Shown: positions 25,723 to 34,734, counted from the stretch's first letter. The stretch: 64,000 nucleotides of DNA from Nocardia sp. NBC_00565 (GCF_036345915.1 NZ_CP107785.1:9176001-9240000), one strand, 5' to 3'. The notes: generated by a model from the letters alone, not told the origin. Program-made: numbers and translations.

Positions 25723-26028
25723 CTATCCAGCGAAGGCCGGCAAGACGTAGCGCTGGACGAGCGCGCGTTCGGCGGCGGGATCGGTTGCGGGCCAGTACAA
25801 CAGCGCGAGCAGCACCGCCAGCAGCACCATCGACCCGCGCAACCACAATTCCCCTGGAAAGAAAAGGAATACGGCGAACAGCGGCGTGAACGGCACCAGG
25901 CCACGCACGATATGCCGTGGCGTCGCGTACTTGCCGGTGAGGTCGTTGCGCACCCACTCGCGCAACGAATCCGGCAGCCGACGCCCGACGGCGTAGCCGA
26001 TCCACTGGATGGGATCGGGTCTCCTCAT
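25723..26028 (-). CDS. DUF5313 membrane protein
   Basis: A 101-residue protein. The family N-terminus RRPDPIQWIGYAVGRRLPDS is followed by LREWVRNDLTGKYATPRHIV and two membrane helices (LVPFTPLFAVFLFFPGELWL, SMVLLAVLLALLYWP). The function is unknown; the family is found in mycolata. ATG 26028 has AGGAGTGCACGC before it. The start overlaps the stop of a small upstream frame (ATGA). Confidence 0.8.
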   Translation of the reverse strand: MRRPDPIQWIGYAVGRRLPDSLREWVRNDLTGKYATPRHIVRGLVPFTPLFAVFLFFPGELWLRGSMVLLAVLLALLYWPATDPAAERALVQRYVLPAFAG

Positions 26029-26189
26029 GCGTGCACTCCTCGTGATGTAGCCGGGTCGCTCGCTCGCCGTGCGGCCTCGTTGACCCGGGTCAGTACTTCG
26101 CGCAACTCCTCCGCGACACCGCATCCGATGAGCGGGATCCGGGACGGGGTCCTCGATAGCGTGGATGCATGAATCGCGACGGTGCGCAC
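26025..26189 (-). CDS. Possible small protein upstream of the DUF5313 gene
   Basis: A 54-residue frame from GTG 26189 that ends with TGA overlapping the ATG of the DUF5313 gene. The sequence RIPLIGCGVAEELREVLTRV followed by NEAARRASDPA looks like a real helical protein. However, the start lies inside the divergent DUF418 gene (21 bp overlap), which is unusual. An ATG or a different start is not available in this frame. Confidence 0.35.
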   Translation of the reverse strand: MRTVAIHASTLSRTPSRIPLIGCGVAEELREVLTRVNEAARRASDPATSRGVHA

Positions 26190-27194
26190 CGGCGCATCCA
26201 CGAGCTCGACGCCGCGCGCGGCTTCGCGCTGTGCGGGATTCTGGTGGTCGATATCTGGCAGCTCACCGATATGCGGGCGACCATCGGGCCCGGCACCGTC
26301 GATCCGGCTCGGCATGTGCTGTCGGTGCTGTTCGAGGGCCGGTTCTTCCCGATCTTCTCGTTCCTGTTCGGACTGAGCTTCTCGCTGTTCCTCGACCGCG
26401 CCGCGCAACTCACCGCGCGTCCGCGCGTAGTGCTGGTCCGCAGGCTCGTCGCACTCGGCATATTCGGTCTGATCCACCACGTGTTCCGGCCGGGTGAGGC
26501 GCTGTTCCCGTACGCGATCGTCGGGTTGGTGATTCTGCTGCCCGCCTCGGGTCTGCCGCGCTGGGTGCTGTTGTTGGCCGGGCTGGTCGGCACGATCGGG
26601 GTGGCCGTCGCCCTCGGTGGCGGACTAGGGCTGGTACCCGGCCTTTTTCTGCTCGGCTTCGCCGCCGATCGCTTCGGCCTTGCCGACAACCTGCGCGAGC
26701 ACGGCTGGTGGCTCGCCGTAGTGTTCGCGCTGGCCCTGCCCGCTGCCCTGGTGGCGGGAGTCTGGGAGTACCGCACGCCCTATACAAACCTGTGGACCGG
26801 CAGCGCGGCACCGGTGGCCGGACTGCTCGGCGCGCTCGCGTATCTGACCGGACTGCTGCTGTTCCTGCGTACCGAAACCGGCGAGCTTTTCGCGGAGGTG
26901 CTCGAGCCGATGGGTCGCATGGCGCTGACCAATTACGTCTCGGCGACCACCCTGATCCTCGCCGCTGATCCCTGGCTCGGCCTGTCCGATTCGAACCATT
27001 ACGGCACACTGCTCGGCTTGGCCGCCGCGATCATCGCGGTACAGGCCACCGTCAGCTACTACTGGCTGCGCTGGTTGCGCTACGGTCCGCTCGAATGGGT
27101 CTGGCGGTGTGTGACCTGGTGGCAGCTGGTGCCCAATCGCCTGACGCGCCAGCAGCGCTGGGAACTCTCACAGCCCTATGGGCGCAGCCGCTAG
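26169..27194 (+). CDS. DUF418 (YeiB-like) membrane protein
   Basis: A 341-residue protein with about ten membrane helices. The N-terminal motif RIHELDAARGFALCGILVVD is the family mark, FFPIFSFLFGLSFSLFL follows, and the DUF418 C-terminal domain contains EPMGRMALTNYVSATTL and TVSYYWLRWLRYGPLEWVWR. The function is not established; the family is related to acyltransferase-3-like membrane proteins. The ATG at 26169 overlaps the possible small gene on the other strand. Confidence 0.88.
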   Translation: MNRDGAHRRIHELDAARGFALCGILVVDIWQLTDMRATIGPGTVDPARHVLSVLFEGRFFPIFSFLFGLSFSLFLDRAAQLTARPRVVLVRRLVALGIFGLIHHVFRPGEALFPYAIVGLVILLPASGLPRWVLLLAGLVGTIGVAVALGGGLGLVPGLFLLGFAADRFGLADNLREHGWWLAVVFALALPAALVAGVWEYRTPYTNLWTGSAAPVAGLLGALAYLTGLLLFLRTETGELFAEVLEPMGRMALTNYVSATTLILAADPWLGLSDSNHYGTLLGLAAAIIAVQATVSYYWLRWLRYGPLEWVWRCVTWWQLVPNRLTRQQRWELSQPYGRSR

Positions 27195-27380
27195 GGAAAT
27201 CTGTTTCGGATTGATCGGCTGGAACTCGGTGTCGCACTGGACGATGCGGGCGCCGACTGGCCGCGACTGCTCGACGGCGCGAGTGTCGTTGTCGCCGTGG
27301 TGGTCGGGCTGCGGCAGCTCGCCTCGACCTCGGGCGACGCTGGGCAAATGTCCGAACCGCCGCGCCGGGTGCGTGTTTAA
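27195..27380 (+). pseudogene. Orphan coding-like segment after the DUF418 gene
   Basis: In the same frame as, and directly after, the DUF418 stop codon the sequence stays open for 61 codons: NLFRIDRLELGVALDDAGAD, WPRLLDGASVVVAVVVGLRQ, then a charged end and TAA at 27378. Third-position GC is high, as in genes. No start codon lies near its beginning. It looks like the C-terminal end of some other protein left behind by a deletion. Family unknown. Confidence 0.4.
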
Positions 27381-27437
27381 CTGTCGAATTACCGGGCATA
27401 GCGAAGTTGTAATGTAAACCAGCGCAACGGGATTGTC

Positions 27438-27917
27438 ATGATCATTATCATCGGGCTCGTCGTCCTCATCGGCGCGGTAGTTATCGGCGTCGCTGGAGTG
27501 GCGGCCAATACGGGCGAAGTTCGTACGTCAACCAGCGATTTCGGAGTATTCGACTATCACTTCACCGCCTCCGCGGGGGAACTTTTCCTCTACGGAATGG
27601 CGATCGGGGCGATCGGGATGCTCGGACTCAGCCTGCTGCTGGCAGGTGTCTGGCGCAGTTCCCGCCGCAATAGTGTGGTCCGCCGCGAGCTGCGGCAGTC
27701 GCGCCGCGAGATGGCGGCCAAGGATAAGGCGGCGCAACGGCCACCCGCCGGAGCACCACCCGCTGCCAAACCGTCTGTCACCAAACCATCCGGCCCGACG
27801 GCGACCACGCCGCCGAGCGGAAAGTCGGTGTGGAGCTGGAATCGGTTCATGCGCCGGCCCACCGGAACGGCGCCGGTCGAAACATCCGGCCGCACCACGG
27901 TGAAGACGACCAAGTAA
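27438..27917 (+). CDS. Hypothetical two-helix membrane protein
   Basis: A 159-residue protein with helices at about residues 2-24 (IIIIGLVVLIGAVVIGVAGV) and 50-75 (LFLYGMAIGAIGMLGLSLLL), then a basic and Pro/Thr-rich cytoplasmic tail. A short extracytoplasmic loop contains SDFGVFDYHFTASAGE. The pattern recalls small actinobacterial envelope proteins with unknown role. The next gene follows after 11 bp. Confidence 0.72.
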   Translation: MIIIIGLVVLIGAVVIGVAGVAANTGEVRTSTSDFGVFDYHFTASAGELFLYGMAIGAIGMLGLSLLLAGVWRSSRRNSVVRRELRQSRREMAAKDKAAQRPPAGAPPAAKPSVTKPSGPTATTPPSGKSVWSWNRFMRRPTGTAPVETSGRTTVKTTK

Positions 27918-27928
27918 GGAAAACGACC

Positions 27929-28084
27929 ATGATCGTCCTCGGATTGATACTCCTCATTGTCGGCTATCTGCTGGGTATTTCACTGCTCACCACCGCAGGA
28001 ATCATCCTGCTGCTGATCGGCGCGATTCTCGCGCTGGTCGGATCGGTGGGCCGCCCGGTCGGCGGCCGGCGGCACTATTACTGA
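27929..28084 (+). CDS. Small membrane protein, 51 residues (DUF6131-like)
   Basis: Two hydrophobic helices (VLGLILLIVGYLLGISLL and AGIILLLIGAILALVGSV) and a basic tail ending GGRRHYY. Such proteins are widespread in Actinobacteria and often annotated DUF6131. TAAGGAAAACGACC precedes the ATG, a usable ribosome site. It lies 11 bp after the preceding membrane protein gene, so it is probably cotranscribed. Confidence 0.72.
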   Translation: MIVLGLILLIVGYLLGISLLTTAGIILLLIGAILALVGSVGRPVGGRRHYY

Positions 28085-28089
28085 ATGAG

Positions 28090-28827
28090 TCACACCCCGG
28101 CGACGTCCGCCAGCTGTCCGATGCCGTAGGTCACCGCCATCGCCAGCGCACCACCGATCACCACGCGCAACACCGCGCGTGCGCGGTTACCGCCACCGAG
28201 GCGGGCGCTGATCGACCCGGTGATCGCCAACGCCGCCAGCACGGCCGCGAACGTCACCGGGATGCGGGCGGTGGTGGGCGGCAGGATGATTGCCAATAGC
28301 GGCAGCAGTGCGCCGAGGGTGAACGAGATGGCCGAGGAGATGGCCGCCTGCCACGGATTGGTCAGATCCCGCGGATCCAAACCGAGTTCGGCCTCGGCGT
28401 GGGCGCGGAACGCGTCGTAGGCGGTCAACTCCTCGGCCACTTGACGCGCTGTCTCCGGTGACAGCCCCTTCGCTTTATAGATGTCGGCCAGTTCGGCCAA
28501 CTCGTACTCCGGTTCTTCCTTGAGTTCCCTGCGCTCCTTGGCGAGCAGCGCACGCTCCGAATCCCGCTGCGTGCTGACCGAAACGTATTCGCCGACCGCC
28601 ATCGAGAGCGCGCCGGCGGTCAGTCCGGCGATGCCGGCGGTGAAGATGGCCGAGGCGCTGGTCGTCGCCGCGGCGACACCGACGACCAGACCCGCGGTCG
28701 AAACGATGCCGTCGTTCGCGCCGAGCACCCCCGCGCGCAACCAGTTCAGCCGGGACGCGAAGCCTTTGACATGCGGTTCGTGCGGATGCGACGCACCGCT
28801 TCCGGAACCGCCGCTCATCTCGTCCAT
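28090..28827 (-). CDS. VIT1/CCC1-family iron/manganese transporter
   Basis: A 245-residue protein with five predicted helices. The family marks are WLRAGVLGANDGIVSTAGLV in helix 1 and ALSMAVGEYVSVSTQRDSE leading into the cytoplasmic metal-binding helical domain (LLAKERRELKEEPEYELAEL). The C-terminal half has three helices. VIT1 proteins move Fe2+ or Mn2+ out of the cytosol in exchange for protons. A His-rich N-terminal segment (ASHPHEPHVKG) may help metal capture. It converges on the DUF6131-like gene. Confidence 0.9.
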   Translation of the reverse strand: MDEMSGGSGSGASHPHEPHVKGFASRLNWLRAGVLGANDGIVSTAGLVVGVAAATTSASAIFTAGIAGLTAGALSMAVGEYVSVSTQRDSERALLAKERRELKEEPEYELAELADIYKAKGLSPETARQVAEELTAYDAFRAHAEAELGLDPRDLTNPWQAAISSAISFTLGALLPLLAIILPPTTARIPVTFAAVLAALAITGSISARLGGGNRARAVLRVVIGGALAMAVTYGIGQLADVAGV

Positions 28828-28837
28828 GAGGCGCAGA

Positions 28838-30430
28838 CTATGCCAAACTCCGCAAAGTATCAGCTAGTCGAATGGCCAGCGCCACGATCGTCAGGGTCGG
28901 ATTGGCATGGCCGGTGGTCGGGAATACCGAGCTGCCCGCGACGAACAGATTCGCCATCCCGTGCACCCGGCAGTCGGGGTCGACCACGCCCGTACTCGGG
29001 TCCGCCGACATCCGGGTGGTCCCGGTCGGATGCGCCCAGTCGGTGAGCAACGGCGCCTGCGTGCTGTCCGCGCGGGCCCACTCGTACAGCGCGGGTGCCG
29101 GATATCCCAGCCGCGCGAATTCCTCGACCGCCAGCGTCGCCGCCCGGCGCACGGTGTGATCCTCCTGTGGATTGACGCGCCAGTTCACCCGCGCCAGCGG
29201 TACGCCGAGCCGATCCGTGCGCTCGGCCAGGGTGACCCGGCTGCGCGGATTCGGCAGCTGTTCGACCATGCAGCGCAACTCGATTCGATCGAGTTTGTGC
29301 GGCAGCCCCGTGTGCTGGATGAGTCTGCGCCGCGCGCCGGCCAGCAGCAATCCGGGATTGGTCATCGCGACTCGCGCGTCATGCCGGTCGCCGCGACCGC
29401 GCAGCAACTGCTTCACCGACTCCCACGGATCGTCCTCGGCGGGGACCTCCTGCAGCCACAGCGCGCAATTGAGCAGCCCCTCGGCCTCCTGGATCTTCGG
29501 TGACAATGCCACGCCGTGCAGAAAAGTGTGCTTGCCGTGCGGGTTCTTCACCACGTATTTGCCGAAGCGCTCCAACGCACTGTCGGCCACGGCTGGATTC
29601 AGCTCACCGACCGCGCCGCAGCGGTGGTCCATCAGATAGCGACCGACCATATCGTGCCGATTGCCGATGCCCTCGGGCACGATGCGCCGAGAAGCCAGCA
29701 GCAGTCGTGGATTTCCGATACCGCCGGTGGCCAGCACGAAAGTCGTCGCGCGTACCGTTCGCGGTCGCGGATCGGTTCCGGCGACCTGGAGCGAAACCAC
29801 CCGCGAGCCTTCGGGATCGGTGTCGATATGGGTGACGGTGGCATCGACCAGCACCCGGACATTCGGTGCGACAAGATCTTTCACATGCGCGCCGAACCGC
29901 TTGCAATCGAACGGATCCGCCGGATCCCGGCTGATCTGCCAGAAGTACGGGCGCAATCGGGTCGGGTCGAGGGCGTGCGCGGGCCGGGTGCGACCGGCCA
30001 GCTCCCAGAACGCGTCATCGGTGAATCCGCTGCCATAGCCGATCCCGATATGGTCGGCCGCGCGCGCCAGCACCGGCTCCAGCGCCACCGCGTCGATCGG
30101 CCAGCCGGAGCCGGAAACCCAAGGGCGGCTGCGGAAATCGAGGTCGTCGAGCAGGCCACAGCGTCCGCTCCAGGTATGGGAGGCGCCGCCGAGGATCCGG
30201 TCGCCCGCGGCCCGATCCGACTGCGCCCGGCGCGCGCCCACATTCTCGATATCGGCGAGTGCGTCGACCTCCTCGGTCGCGGTCCGACCGCCGCTCTCCA
30301 AAACCAGTACGCGCAGGGGTGATCCGGCCAGCTCGGTCGCGATGGTCAGCCCGGCGGGCCCGGATCCGATAATGACAACATCGGCGGCCAGGTCGTCGTC
30401 ACCGACCGCTCGCAGCTCATCGATTCGCAC
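28838..30430 (-). CDS. GMC-family oxidoreductase
   Basis: An FAD enzyme of 530 residues in the glucose-methanol-choline family. The ADP-binding motif is VVIIGSGPAGLTIATELAG at about residues 19-37. DRILGGASHTWSGRCG is the flavin region, and the C-terminal domain has the catalytic His in WAHPTGTTRMSADPSTGVVD and HANPTLTIVALAIRLAD. No signal peptide or twin-arginine motif is visible, so it is probably cytoplasmic. The substrate (alcohol, sugar or sterol) cannot be told. It starts about 100 bp from the DUF218 gene. Confidence 0.88.
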   Translation of the reverse strand: MRIDELRAVGDDDLAADVVIIGSGPAGLTIATELAGSPLRVLVLESGGRTATEEVDALADIENVGARRAQSDRAAGDRILGGASHTWSGRCGLLDDLDFRSRPWVSGSGWPIDAVALEPVLARAADHIGIGYGSGFTDDAFWELAGRTRPAHALDPTRLRPYFWQISRDPADPFDCKRFGAHVKDLVAPNVRVLVDATVTHIDTDPEGSRVVSLQVAGTDPRPRTVRATTFVLATGGIGNPRLLLASRRIVPEGIGNRHDMVGRYLMDHRCGAVGELNPAVADSALERFGKYVVKNPHGKHTFLHGVALSPKIQEAEGLLNCALWLQEVPAEDDPWESVKQLLRGRGDRHDARVAMTNPGLLLAGARRRLIQHTGLPHKLDRIELRCMVEQLPNPRSRVTLAERTDRLGVPLARVNWRVNPQEDHTVRRAATLAVEEFARLGYPAPALYEWARADSTQAPLLTDWAHPTGTTRMSADPSTGVVDPDCRVHGMANLFVAGSSVFPTTGHANPTLTIVALAIRLADTLRSLA

Positions 30431-30533
30431 GGCGGTCCTCTCCCAACAACCGTATCCACCCCGCTGTCGCGTCCGTTACGACGCGCGCGGGGCTCATCAA
30501 CTGTAGGAGACCGGGCAGCCGTTCGTTTCCGCT

Positions 30534-31079
30534 TCAGCAGCCTCGGCTGAAGAATGCCCGCACATAGCCCGCGGACTGCCGGATGTACATCCAGGTCCAG
30601 AATTTCACGCCGCTCTCGCTCGGGCTGGCCACCATGGTCAACTCGCCGTCGAAGCATTTGCTCACGATGTACCTGGCCCGGGACACATGCGGGGTGTAGG
30701 TCACCACGATGATGTGGTGCCAACCGTAAAGCCGTGCCCGTCGCCTGATCTCACGCGCCTCGCCGTCGGTCGTCCAGGGATCCGGTACGAAACAGCTGAC
30801 GGTGAACTCGAATCGGGGCGCGCAGTACCGGTCCATCACCGAATCGTCTTCGCCGGTGGATCGTGATATCAGCAGCTGCGGCGCGTAGCCGCGCTCGGCG
30901 AGATCGAGGCCGAGTTCGAAACGTTCATACGCGGTGCCGCCCAACACCACGATCGCGTCGGCCGGACGCAACGGATCGGTCTGCGGATACACATACACCG
31001 GCAGACCCGCCACACCGAGGACTGCGACCAGGGCGAGCAGTGCACCGAATAGCAAACCAGCTCGTCGTAGGCCGGGCAC
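30534..31079 (-). CDS. YdcF/SanA-family (DUF218) membrane protein
   Basis: A 181-residue protein with one N-terminal helix (LLFGALLALVAVLGVAGLPV) and a DUF218 domain (ADAIVVLGGTAYERFELGLD, LISRSTGEDDS, ARLYGWHHIIVVTYTPHVSR). The family is involved in envelope processes, such as SanA in vancomycin tolerance; the reaction is unsettled. The GTG start at 31079 abuts a sigma-factor remnant on the other strand. Confidence 0.83.
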   Translation of the reverse strand: MPGLRRAGLLFGALLALVAVLGVAGLPVYVYPQTDPLRPADAIVVLGGTAYERFELGLDLAERGYAPQLLISRSTGEDDSVMDRYCAPRFEFTVSCFVPDPWTTDGEAREIRRRARLYGWHHIIVVTYTPHVSRARYIVSKCFDGELTMVASPSESGVKFWTWMYIRQSAGYVRAFFSRGC

Positions 31080-31190
31080 GATTCCGACGATACCGAAATC
31101 CGCCCGGAGCAGCGCGCACTCCTCGACGCGTACATCACCGCATTCCAGAACGCCGACGCCGCCGCCATCGAGCGGCTACTGCCAATCGCC
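31080..31190 (+). pseudogene. Remnant of an ECF sigma factor NTF2-like tail
   Basis: The plus strand reads DSDDTEIRPEQRALLDAYIT followed by AFQNADAAAIERLL. In SigJ/ECF41-type sigma factors the link to the C-terminal NTF2-like domain has the same pattern (QRxLLDxYVxAFExxDxxALxxLL). No start or sigma domain is present and the sense breaks at about 31180, where a SARP remnant begins on the other strand. Confidence 0.6.
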
Positions 31191-31416
31191 ACTGCTCGAG
31201 CCGGGTGCGCTGCCGGTCGGCGAACGGACCGGCCAAACCGCTCAGCGCAGGGCCACGCCAGCGGGCCAGCGCGTCGATCAAAGCCGTGCGGGCCGCGTCC
31301 GGGGTTTCGGCGCGTTCGGCGGTCGCCACCAGGGCTTCGACCGCCTCGATATCGGTGGCGCCCGGTGCGATCCGCAGCGCGTAACCGTCGCCGACCGACA
31401 CCAGCAGCCGGGAAGT
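31185..31416 (-). pseudogene. SARP/BTAD regulator fragment
   Basis: The minus strand encodes TSRLLVSVGDGYALRIAPGA followed by ALIDALARWRGPALSGLAGP and FADRQRTRLEQWRLAVA, the start of the bacterial transcriptional activator domain that follows the DNA-binding domain in AfsR/SARP regulators. Neither the DNA-binding domain nor the rest of the protein is present. It meets an oppositely oriented SARP piece at about 31405. Confidence 0.65.
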
Positions 31417-31586
31417 CGGTCACCGCCGCGGAATTGATCGAAGGGATCTGGGGCGAGGATCCGGTGCCACGTGCGATCGCCGCGCTGCGCCCGGCGCTGA
31501 TTCGGACCGGTTACCGATTACCCGCGAAAGATCGGGCGGGGATATTTGAGCACTCGCGCTCGGTGCTGTCCAGCCGCCGCCGATAG
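31401..31586 (+). pseudogene. SARP DNA-binding-domain fragment with internal deletion
   Basis: The plus strand reads AAGKSVTAAELIEGIWGEDP, VPRAIAALR and then PALIRTGYRLPA. The first part is the recognition region of a SARP/OmpR-type winged helix; the last resembles the segment just after it (IRTxGxGYRL). About 20-25 residues between them seem to be missing. It points away from the BTAD fragment on the opposite strand, so an inversion or two separate deletions are needed. Confidence 0.55.
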
Positions 31587-31675
31587 GGTAGCCGAATGTG
31601 CCGGATTCGGCACGGACAGTGCGGCTGTCGGGCCGGACCTGCGGATGGCTCGGCCTGGTCGAAAAGGACGGTGTC

Positions 31676-32599
31676 ATGCGCGGTTTCATCACCGACCCGG
31701 CGGCGCGCGGCGGATTGCGGCTGGCGGACGACTTGCCCGAACCGGATCCGGCGGCCGACGAGGTGGTCGTAGCGGTTCGCGCATACGCCGTGAACCATGA
31801 TGAAGCCAATCTGATCGCTCGCCGTCCCGACGGCTGGCGGCCCGGTCAGGATGTCGCTGGTGTAGTTGTCCGAGCGGCCGCCAGTGGTAAGGGGCCGGCC
31901 GTTGGCGATCGAGTGGTCTGCTATCTCGATTGGGAGGGTTGGGCCGAGCGCGTTGCGGTGCCGGTGCACTGTACGGCCGTGCTCGACGACCGCGTCTCCT
32001 TCGAGGCCGCCGCGGCCCTGCCCATCGCCGGCCTGACCGCATTGCGGGCATTGCGGGTCGGCGGCGCTGTGCTCGGCCGACAGGTCCTGATCACCGGCGC
32101 GACCGGTGGCGTCGGCCAGTACGCGGTGCAGTTGGCCGCTGCCGCGGGAGCCAGGGTGACCGCTTTGGTCAGCAGCCCGGAACGGGAGGCCGAGGCGCGT
32201 GCCCTGGGTGCACGGCATATCGTAACTTCCCTGGATGACGCAGGATTGGGCCCCTTCCATCTGATCCTGGATGGCATCGGCGGCCCCATCACCGCGCAGG
32301 CCATCCGCCGGATAGCCCCCGGCGGACACCTGGCCTGGTACGGAAATATCGGTGGCGCAGCCGAATTGAACCTGGCCGACTTCTACGCCCAGGGCTGGAA
32401 CGCGCATATCGTCGGCTTCATCAGCCCGGTCCCCGAGGAGACCAAGGGTGAAGACCTCGGCATACTCGCCGATCTGGTCGCCGATGGTCGTCTCACGCCA
32501 CTCATCGGCCTGACGCTCGACTGGGCGCAGACCGCGGACGCGTTCGAAGCCTTGGCCGCGCGCACCTTGCGCGGCAAGGCGGTACTGCGAGTGACGTAG
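31676..32599 (+). CDS. Zinc-independent MDR oxidoreductase (quinone oxidoreductase-like)
   Basis: A 307-residue NAD(P)H-dependent enzyme. The GroES-like domain is [20 protein letters not shown], and the nucleotide motif is [20 protein letters not shown] near residues 134-153. No zinc ligands are present. The family reduces quinones or alpha,beta-unsaturated ketones. ATG 31676 has AAAAGGACGGTG before it; the upstream frame to 31598 shows no conservation. It stands alone between the SARP remnants and the beta-lactamase gene. Confidence 0.85.
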   Translation: MRGFITDPAARGGLRLADDLPEPDPAADEVVVAVRAYAVNHDEANLIARRPDGWRPGQDVAGVVVRAAASGKGPAVGDRVVCYLDWEGWAERVAVPVHCTAVLDDRVSFEAAAALPIAGLTALRALRVGGAVLGRQVLITGATGGVGQYAVQLAAAAGARVTALVSSPEREAEARALGARHIVTSLDDAGLGPFHLILDGIGGPITAQAIRRIAPGGHLAWYGNIGGAAELNLADFYAQGWNAHIVGFISPVPEETKGEDLGILADLVADGRLTPLIGLTLDWAQTADAFEALAARTLRGKAVLRVT

Positions 32600-32642
32600 T
32601 TCGCCGGACTCGTCAATGCGGCCTCGGGGCTCTACGCTGCGA

Positions 32643-32704
32643 CGATATCGGTGGGGATATCGACTTTCGGCCGCGTCGGTCTTGGACAGTCGTGCCAGGA
32701 CTGT
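32643..32704 (+). promoter_or_regulatory. Two inverted repeats upstream of the beta-lactamase gene
   Basis: First: CGATATC-N6-GATATCG at 32643-32662. Second: ACAGTC-N7-GACTGT at 32686-32704, 14 bp before the start codon. Both are perfect. They suggest that the gene has a regulated promoter; neither looks like the known AmpR site, and no ampR-like gene is divergent here. Confidence 0.5.
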
Positions 32705-32718
32705 GCTGTCGTGTCGCC

Positions 32719-33648
32719 ATGACAAAGATCGGTAGGAGCGGATGGACCTCGACGCGCGTGAGATCCGTCGTGCTGACCATGGTGACGTTGCCCTTGATCG
32801 GCGCGTGCGGGTCCGAAGCGAATGATCCGGCTCCGGTAGCGCCGACCATGGCGGCCGCTTCGGCCCAGTTCACCGGTATCGAGCAGCAGCATCAGGCCCG
32901 GCTCGGTGTGTTCGCGGTCGACACCGCTTCGGGAAAGACTGTCGGTTACCGCCAAGACGAGCGGTTCGCGATGATGTCGACGTTCAAGACGCTCGCGTGC
33001 GCCGCGCTGCTGCGCGAACATCCGCTCGCCACTGGCTATTTCGAGCAGATCATCCACTTCACCCAGGCCGATGTCGCGGCCGCGGGTGGCTCGGCGGTCA
33101 CCGGCACCCGGATCGAGACCGGTATGTCGGTGTCCGAGTTGTGCGATGCCGCGATCACCCGCAGCGATAACGCCGCGGGCAATGAACTGCTGAAACTGCT
33201 CGGCGGCCCGCAGAGCCTGACGCAGTTCCTGCGGTCCATCGGCGACCAGGTCTCCCGGCTGGATCGCTGGGAGCCGACGCTCAATACCGCCATTCCCGGT
33301 GACGAGCAGGACACCACCACGCCCGCGGCGATCGCGGCCGACTATCGGGCACTGACCGTCGGTGACGCACTCGGCGCGCCGGAGCGCGCACAGCTGACGG
33401 CGTGGCTGGTCGCCAACACCACCGGCGACAGTCGCATTCGCGCCGGCCTGCCCGCCGGATGGAAGACCGGCGACAAAACCGGCACCGGCGACTACGGTTC
33501 GGCCAACGATGTGGCCGTCACCTGGCCCGCCGATAGCGCCGCACCGATCGTGATCGCCGTGCTGACCACCCATACCGCGCCAGATGCCAAGGCGGACAAC
33601 GCATTGGTCGCGGAGGCGACCAAAGAGGTTGTGGGACAGCTGCGATAG
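32719..33648 (+). CDS. bla: Class A beta-lactamase, lipoprotein (AST-1/FAR-1 type)
   Basis: Serine beta-lactamase that hydrolyses penicillins and cephalosporins. The 309 residues show all class A motifs: [17 protein letters not shown] (Ser70 and Lys73), TRSDNAAGN (Ser130-Asp-Asn), [20 protein letters not shown] (Glu166) and [11 protein letters not shown] (Lys234-Thr-Gly). It is very similar to Nocardia AST-1 and FAR-1. The N-terminus has a lipobox (PLIGAC, Cys30), so the enzyme is probably anchored to the membrane. ATG 32719 gives a normal signal peptide; the frame upstream adds nine residues. It converges on the AraC gene. Confidence 0.95.
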   Translation: MTKIGRSGWTSTRVRSVVLTMVTLPLIGACGSEANDPAPVAPTMAAASAQFTGIEQQHQARLGVFAVDTASGKTVGYRQDERFAMMSTFKTLACAALLREHPLATGYFEQIIHFTQADVAAAGGSAVTGTRIETGMSVSELCDAAITRSDNAAGNELLKLLGGPQSLTQFLRSIGDQVSRLDRWEPTLNTAIPGDEQDTTTPAAIAADYRALTVGDALGAPERAQLTAWLVANTTGDSRIRAGLPAGWKTGDKTGTGDYGSANDVAVTWPADSAAPIVIAVLTTHTAPDAKADNALVAEATKEVVGQLR

Positions 33649-34665
33649 CTACGGCCGATGGTGCGCGCCTTCGCGGCGAACCGCAGTAGGTGTTGTGCCC
33701 CACCATCTTCGGCAGCACCGGGTGAACGTGGCCTGCTCGGACAGGCCGATCAGCGAGGCGACCTGACTCATCGGCATATCGGTGGTGGTCAGGTAGCGGC
33801 GGGCCTCATCGCGGCGCACGGTGTCCAGGATGCCGGCGAACGAGCTGCCCTCGGCGGCGAGGCGACGTTGCAACGTGCGCGGGTGGATCGTCAAAAGCCT
33901 TGCGACGGCGGCGATTTCCGGGGGAGTCGTGCCAAGTAGCTGTTGGGCGGCGGCGCGCACCTTCGGCACGATCGAGGCGTCCGCGCCGCCGGACTGTTCG
34001 GCCAGAAACGCCATGGCCAAGCGGTGCAGATTCTCATCGCCGCCGCTCAGCGGGCGGGTGACCAGATTGCCCGGCACCCGCAGCACCGCCGCGGGACGTT
34101 CGATCCGTACCGGCGCGCCGAAGCATTCCTCGTAGACGGCGATCGATGCGGCCGGGCGGTACGGCAACTCGACCGAGCGCAGCCCGTAGCGATCGTCCGC
34201 CAGCCGCTGGATGGTGCGGTGCACGAAGGCCAGCCCCAGGTCGGTGCCCTGGACGGGTGTCGGCAGGCCGGGCTGGACGCCGTAGCGCACTGCGACGACG
34301 CCGCGATCGCCATACGGGTCGGGCTGCAGCGTCAGGCTGAGGGAGCGCGCGTGCAGGAACAAGTAGCGCGACGAGCATTCGAAGACGTCGGTCAGTGTCG
34401 GTGAATTCCGGATGGCCAGCGCCAGCGACCCCAGCATGTCGAGGTCTTGACGCTGCGAAATGCGCAGCCCCAGATCCGCACAGTCGAGCCGATGGGCCGC
34501 CAACTCCAGTACTGCGGCGACCGCCTGATCCGGCACCAGCAGATCGTCGGCGTCGAGCGCCGCGATCGGCAGCCCAACGGCGGTGGCGAACTCCTCCGCG
34601 TTCCCGCCGAGCTCGGCCACCGTCGCGCGAAACCCACGCAGCCCTGCGGACCGAATCACCGACAT
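33649..34665 (-). CDS. AraC-family regulator with arabinose-binding-like N-terminal domain
   Basis: A 338-residue protein. The first 200 residues are the Arabinose_bd-type effector domain (DLGLRISQRQDLDMLGSLAL, then PDPYGDRGVVAVRYG). The C-terminal 100 residues contain two helix-turn-helix units (IAAVARLLTIHPRTLQRRLA and MSQVASLIGLSEQATFTRCC). Similar regulators control catabolic or lipid genes. I start it at ATG 34665; the frame to 34818 overlaps the divergent monooxygenase. That monooxygenase, 69 bp away, is its likely target. Confidence 0.88.
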   Translation of the reverse strand: MSVIRSAGLRGFRATVAELGGNAEEFATAVGLPIAALDADDLLVPDQAVAAVLELAAHRLDCADLGLRISQRQDLDMLGSLALAIRNSPTLTDVFECSSRYLFLHARSLSLTLQPDPYGDRGVVAVRYGVQPGLPTPVQGTDLGLAFVHRTIQRLADDRYGLRSVELPYRPAASIAVYEECFGAPVRIERPAAVLRVPGNLVTRPLSGGDENLHRLAMAFLAEQSGGADASIVPKVRAAAQQLLGTTPPEIAAVARLLTIHPRTLQRRLAAEGSSFAGILDTVRRDEARRYLTTTDMPMSQVASLIGLSEQATFTRCCRRWWGTTPTAVRREGAHHRP

Positions 34666-34734
34666 GTCGCTCAGAATCAAATACTTGTCGTGCAAAGTCA
34701 AGAATTCAGTCCTAGGTCCTCGCAGACTGGAGCA

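Noticed and set aside
32719..33648. Beta-lactamase as part of a mobile resistance element
   Set aside because: No transposase, integron or inverted repeats flank it, and base composition equals the surroundings; the gene looks like the intrinsic Nocardia enzyme.
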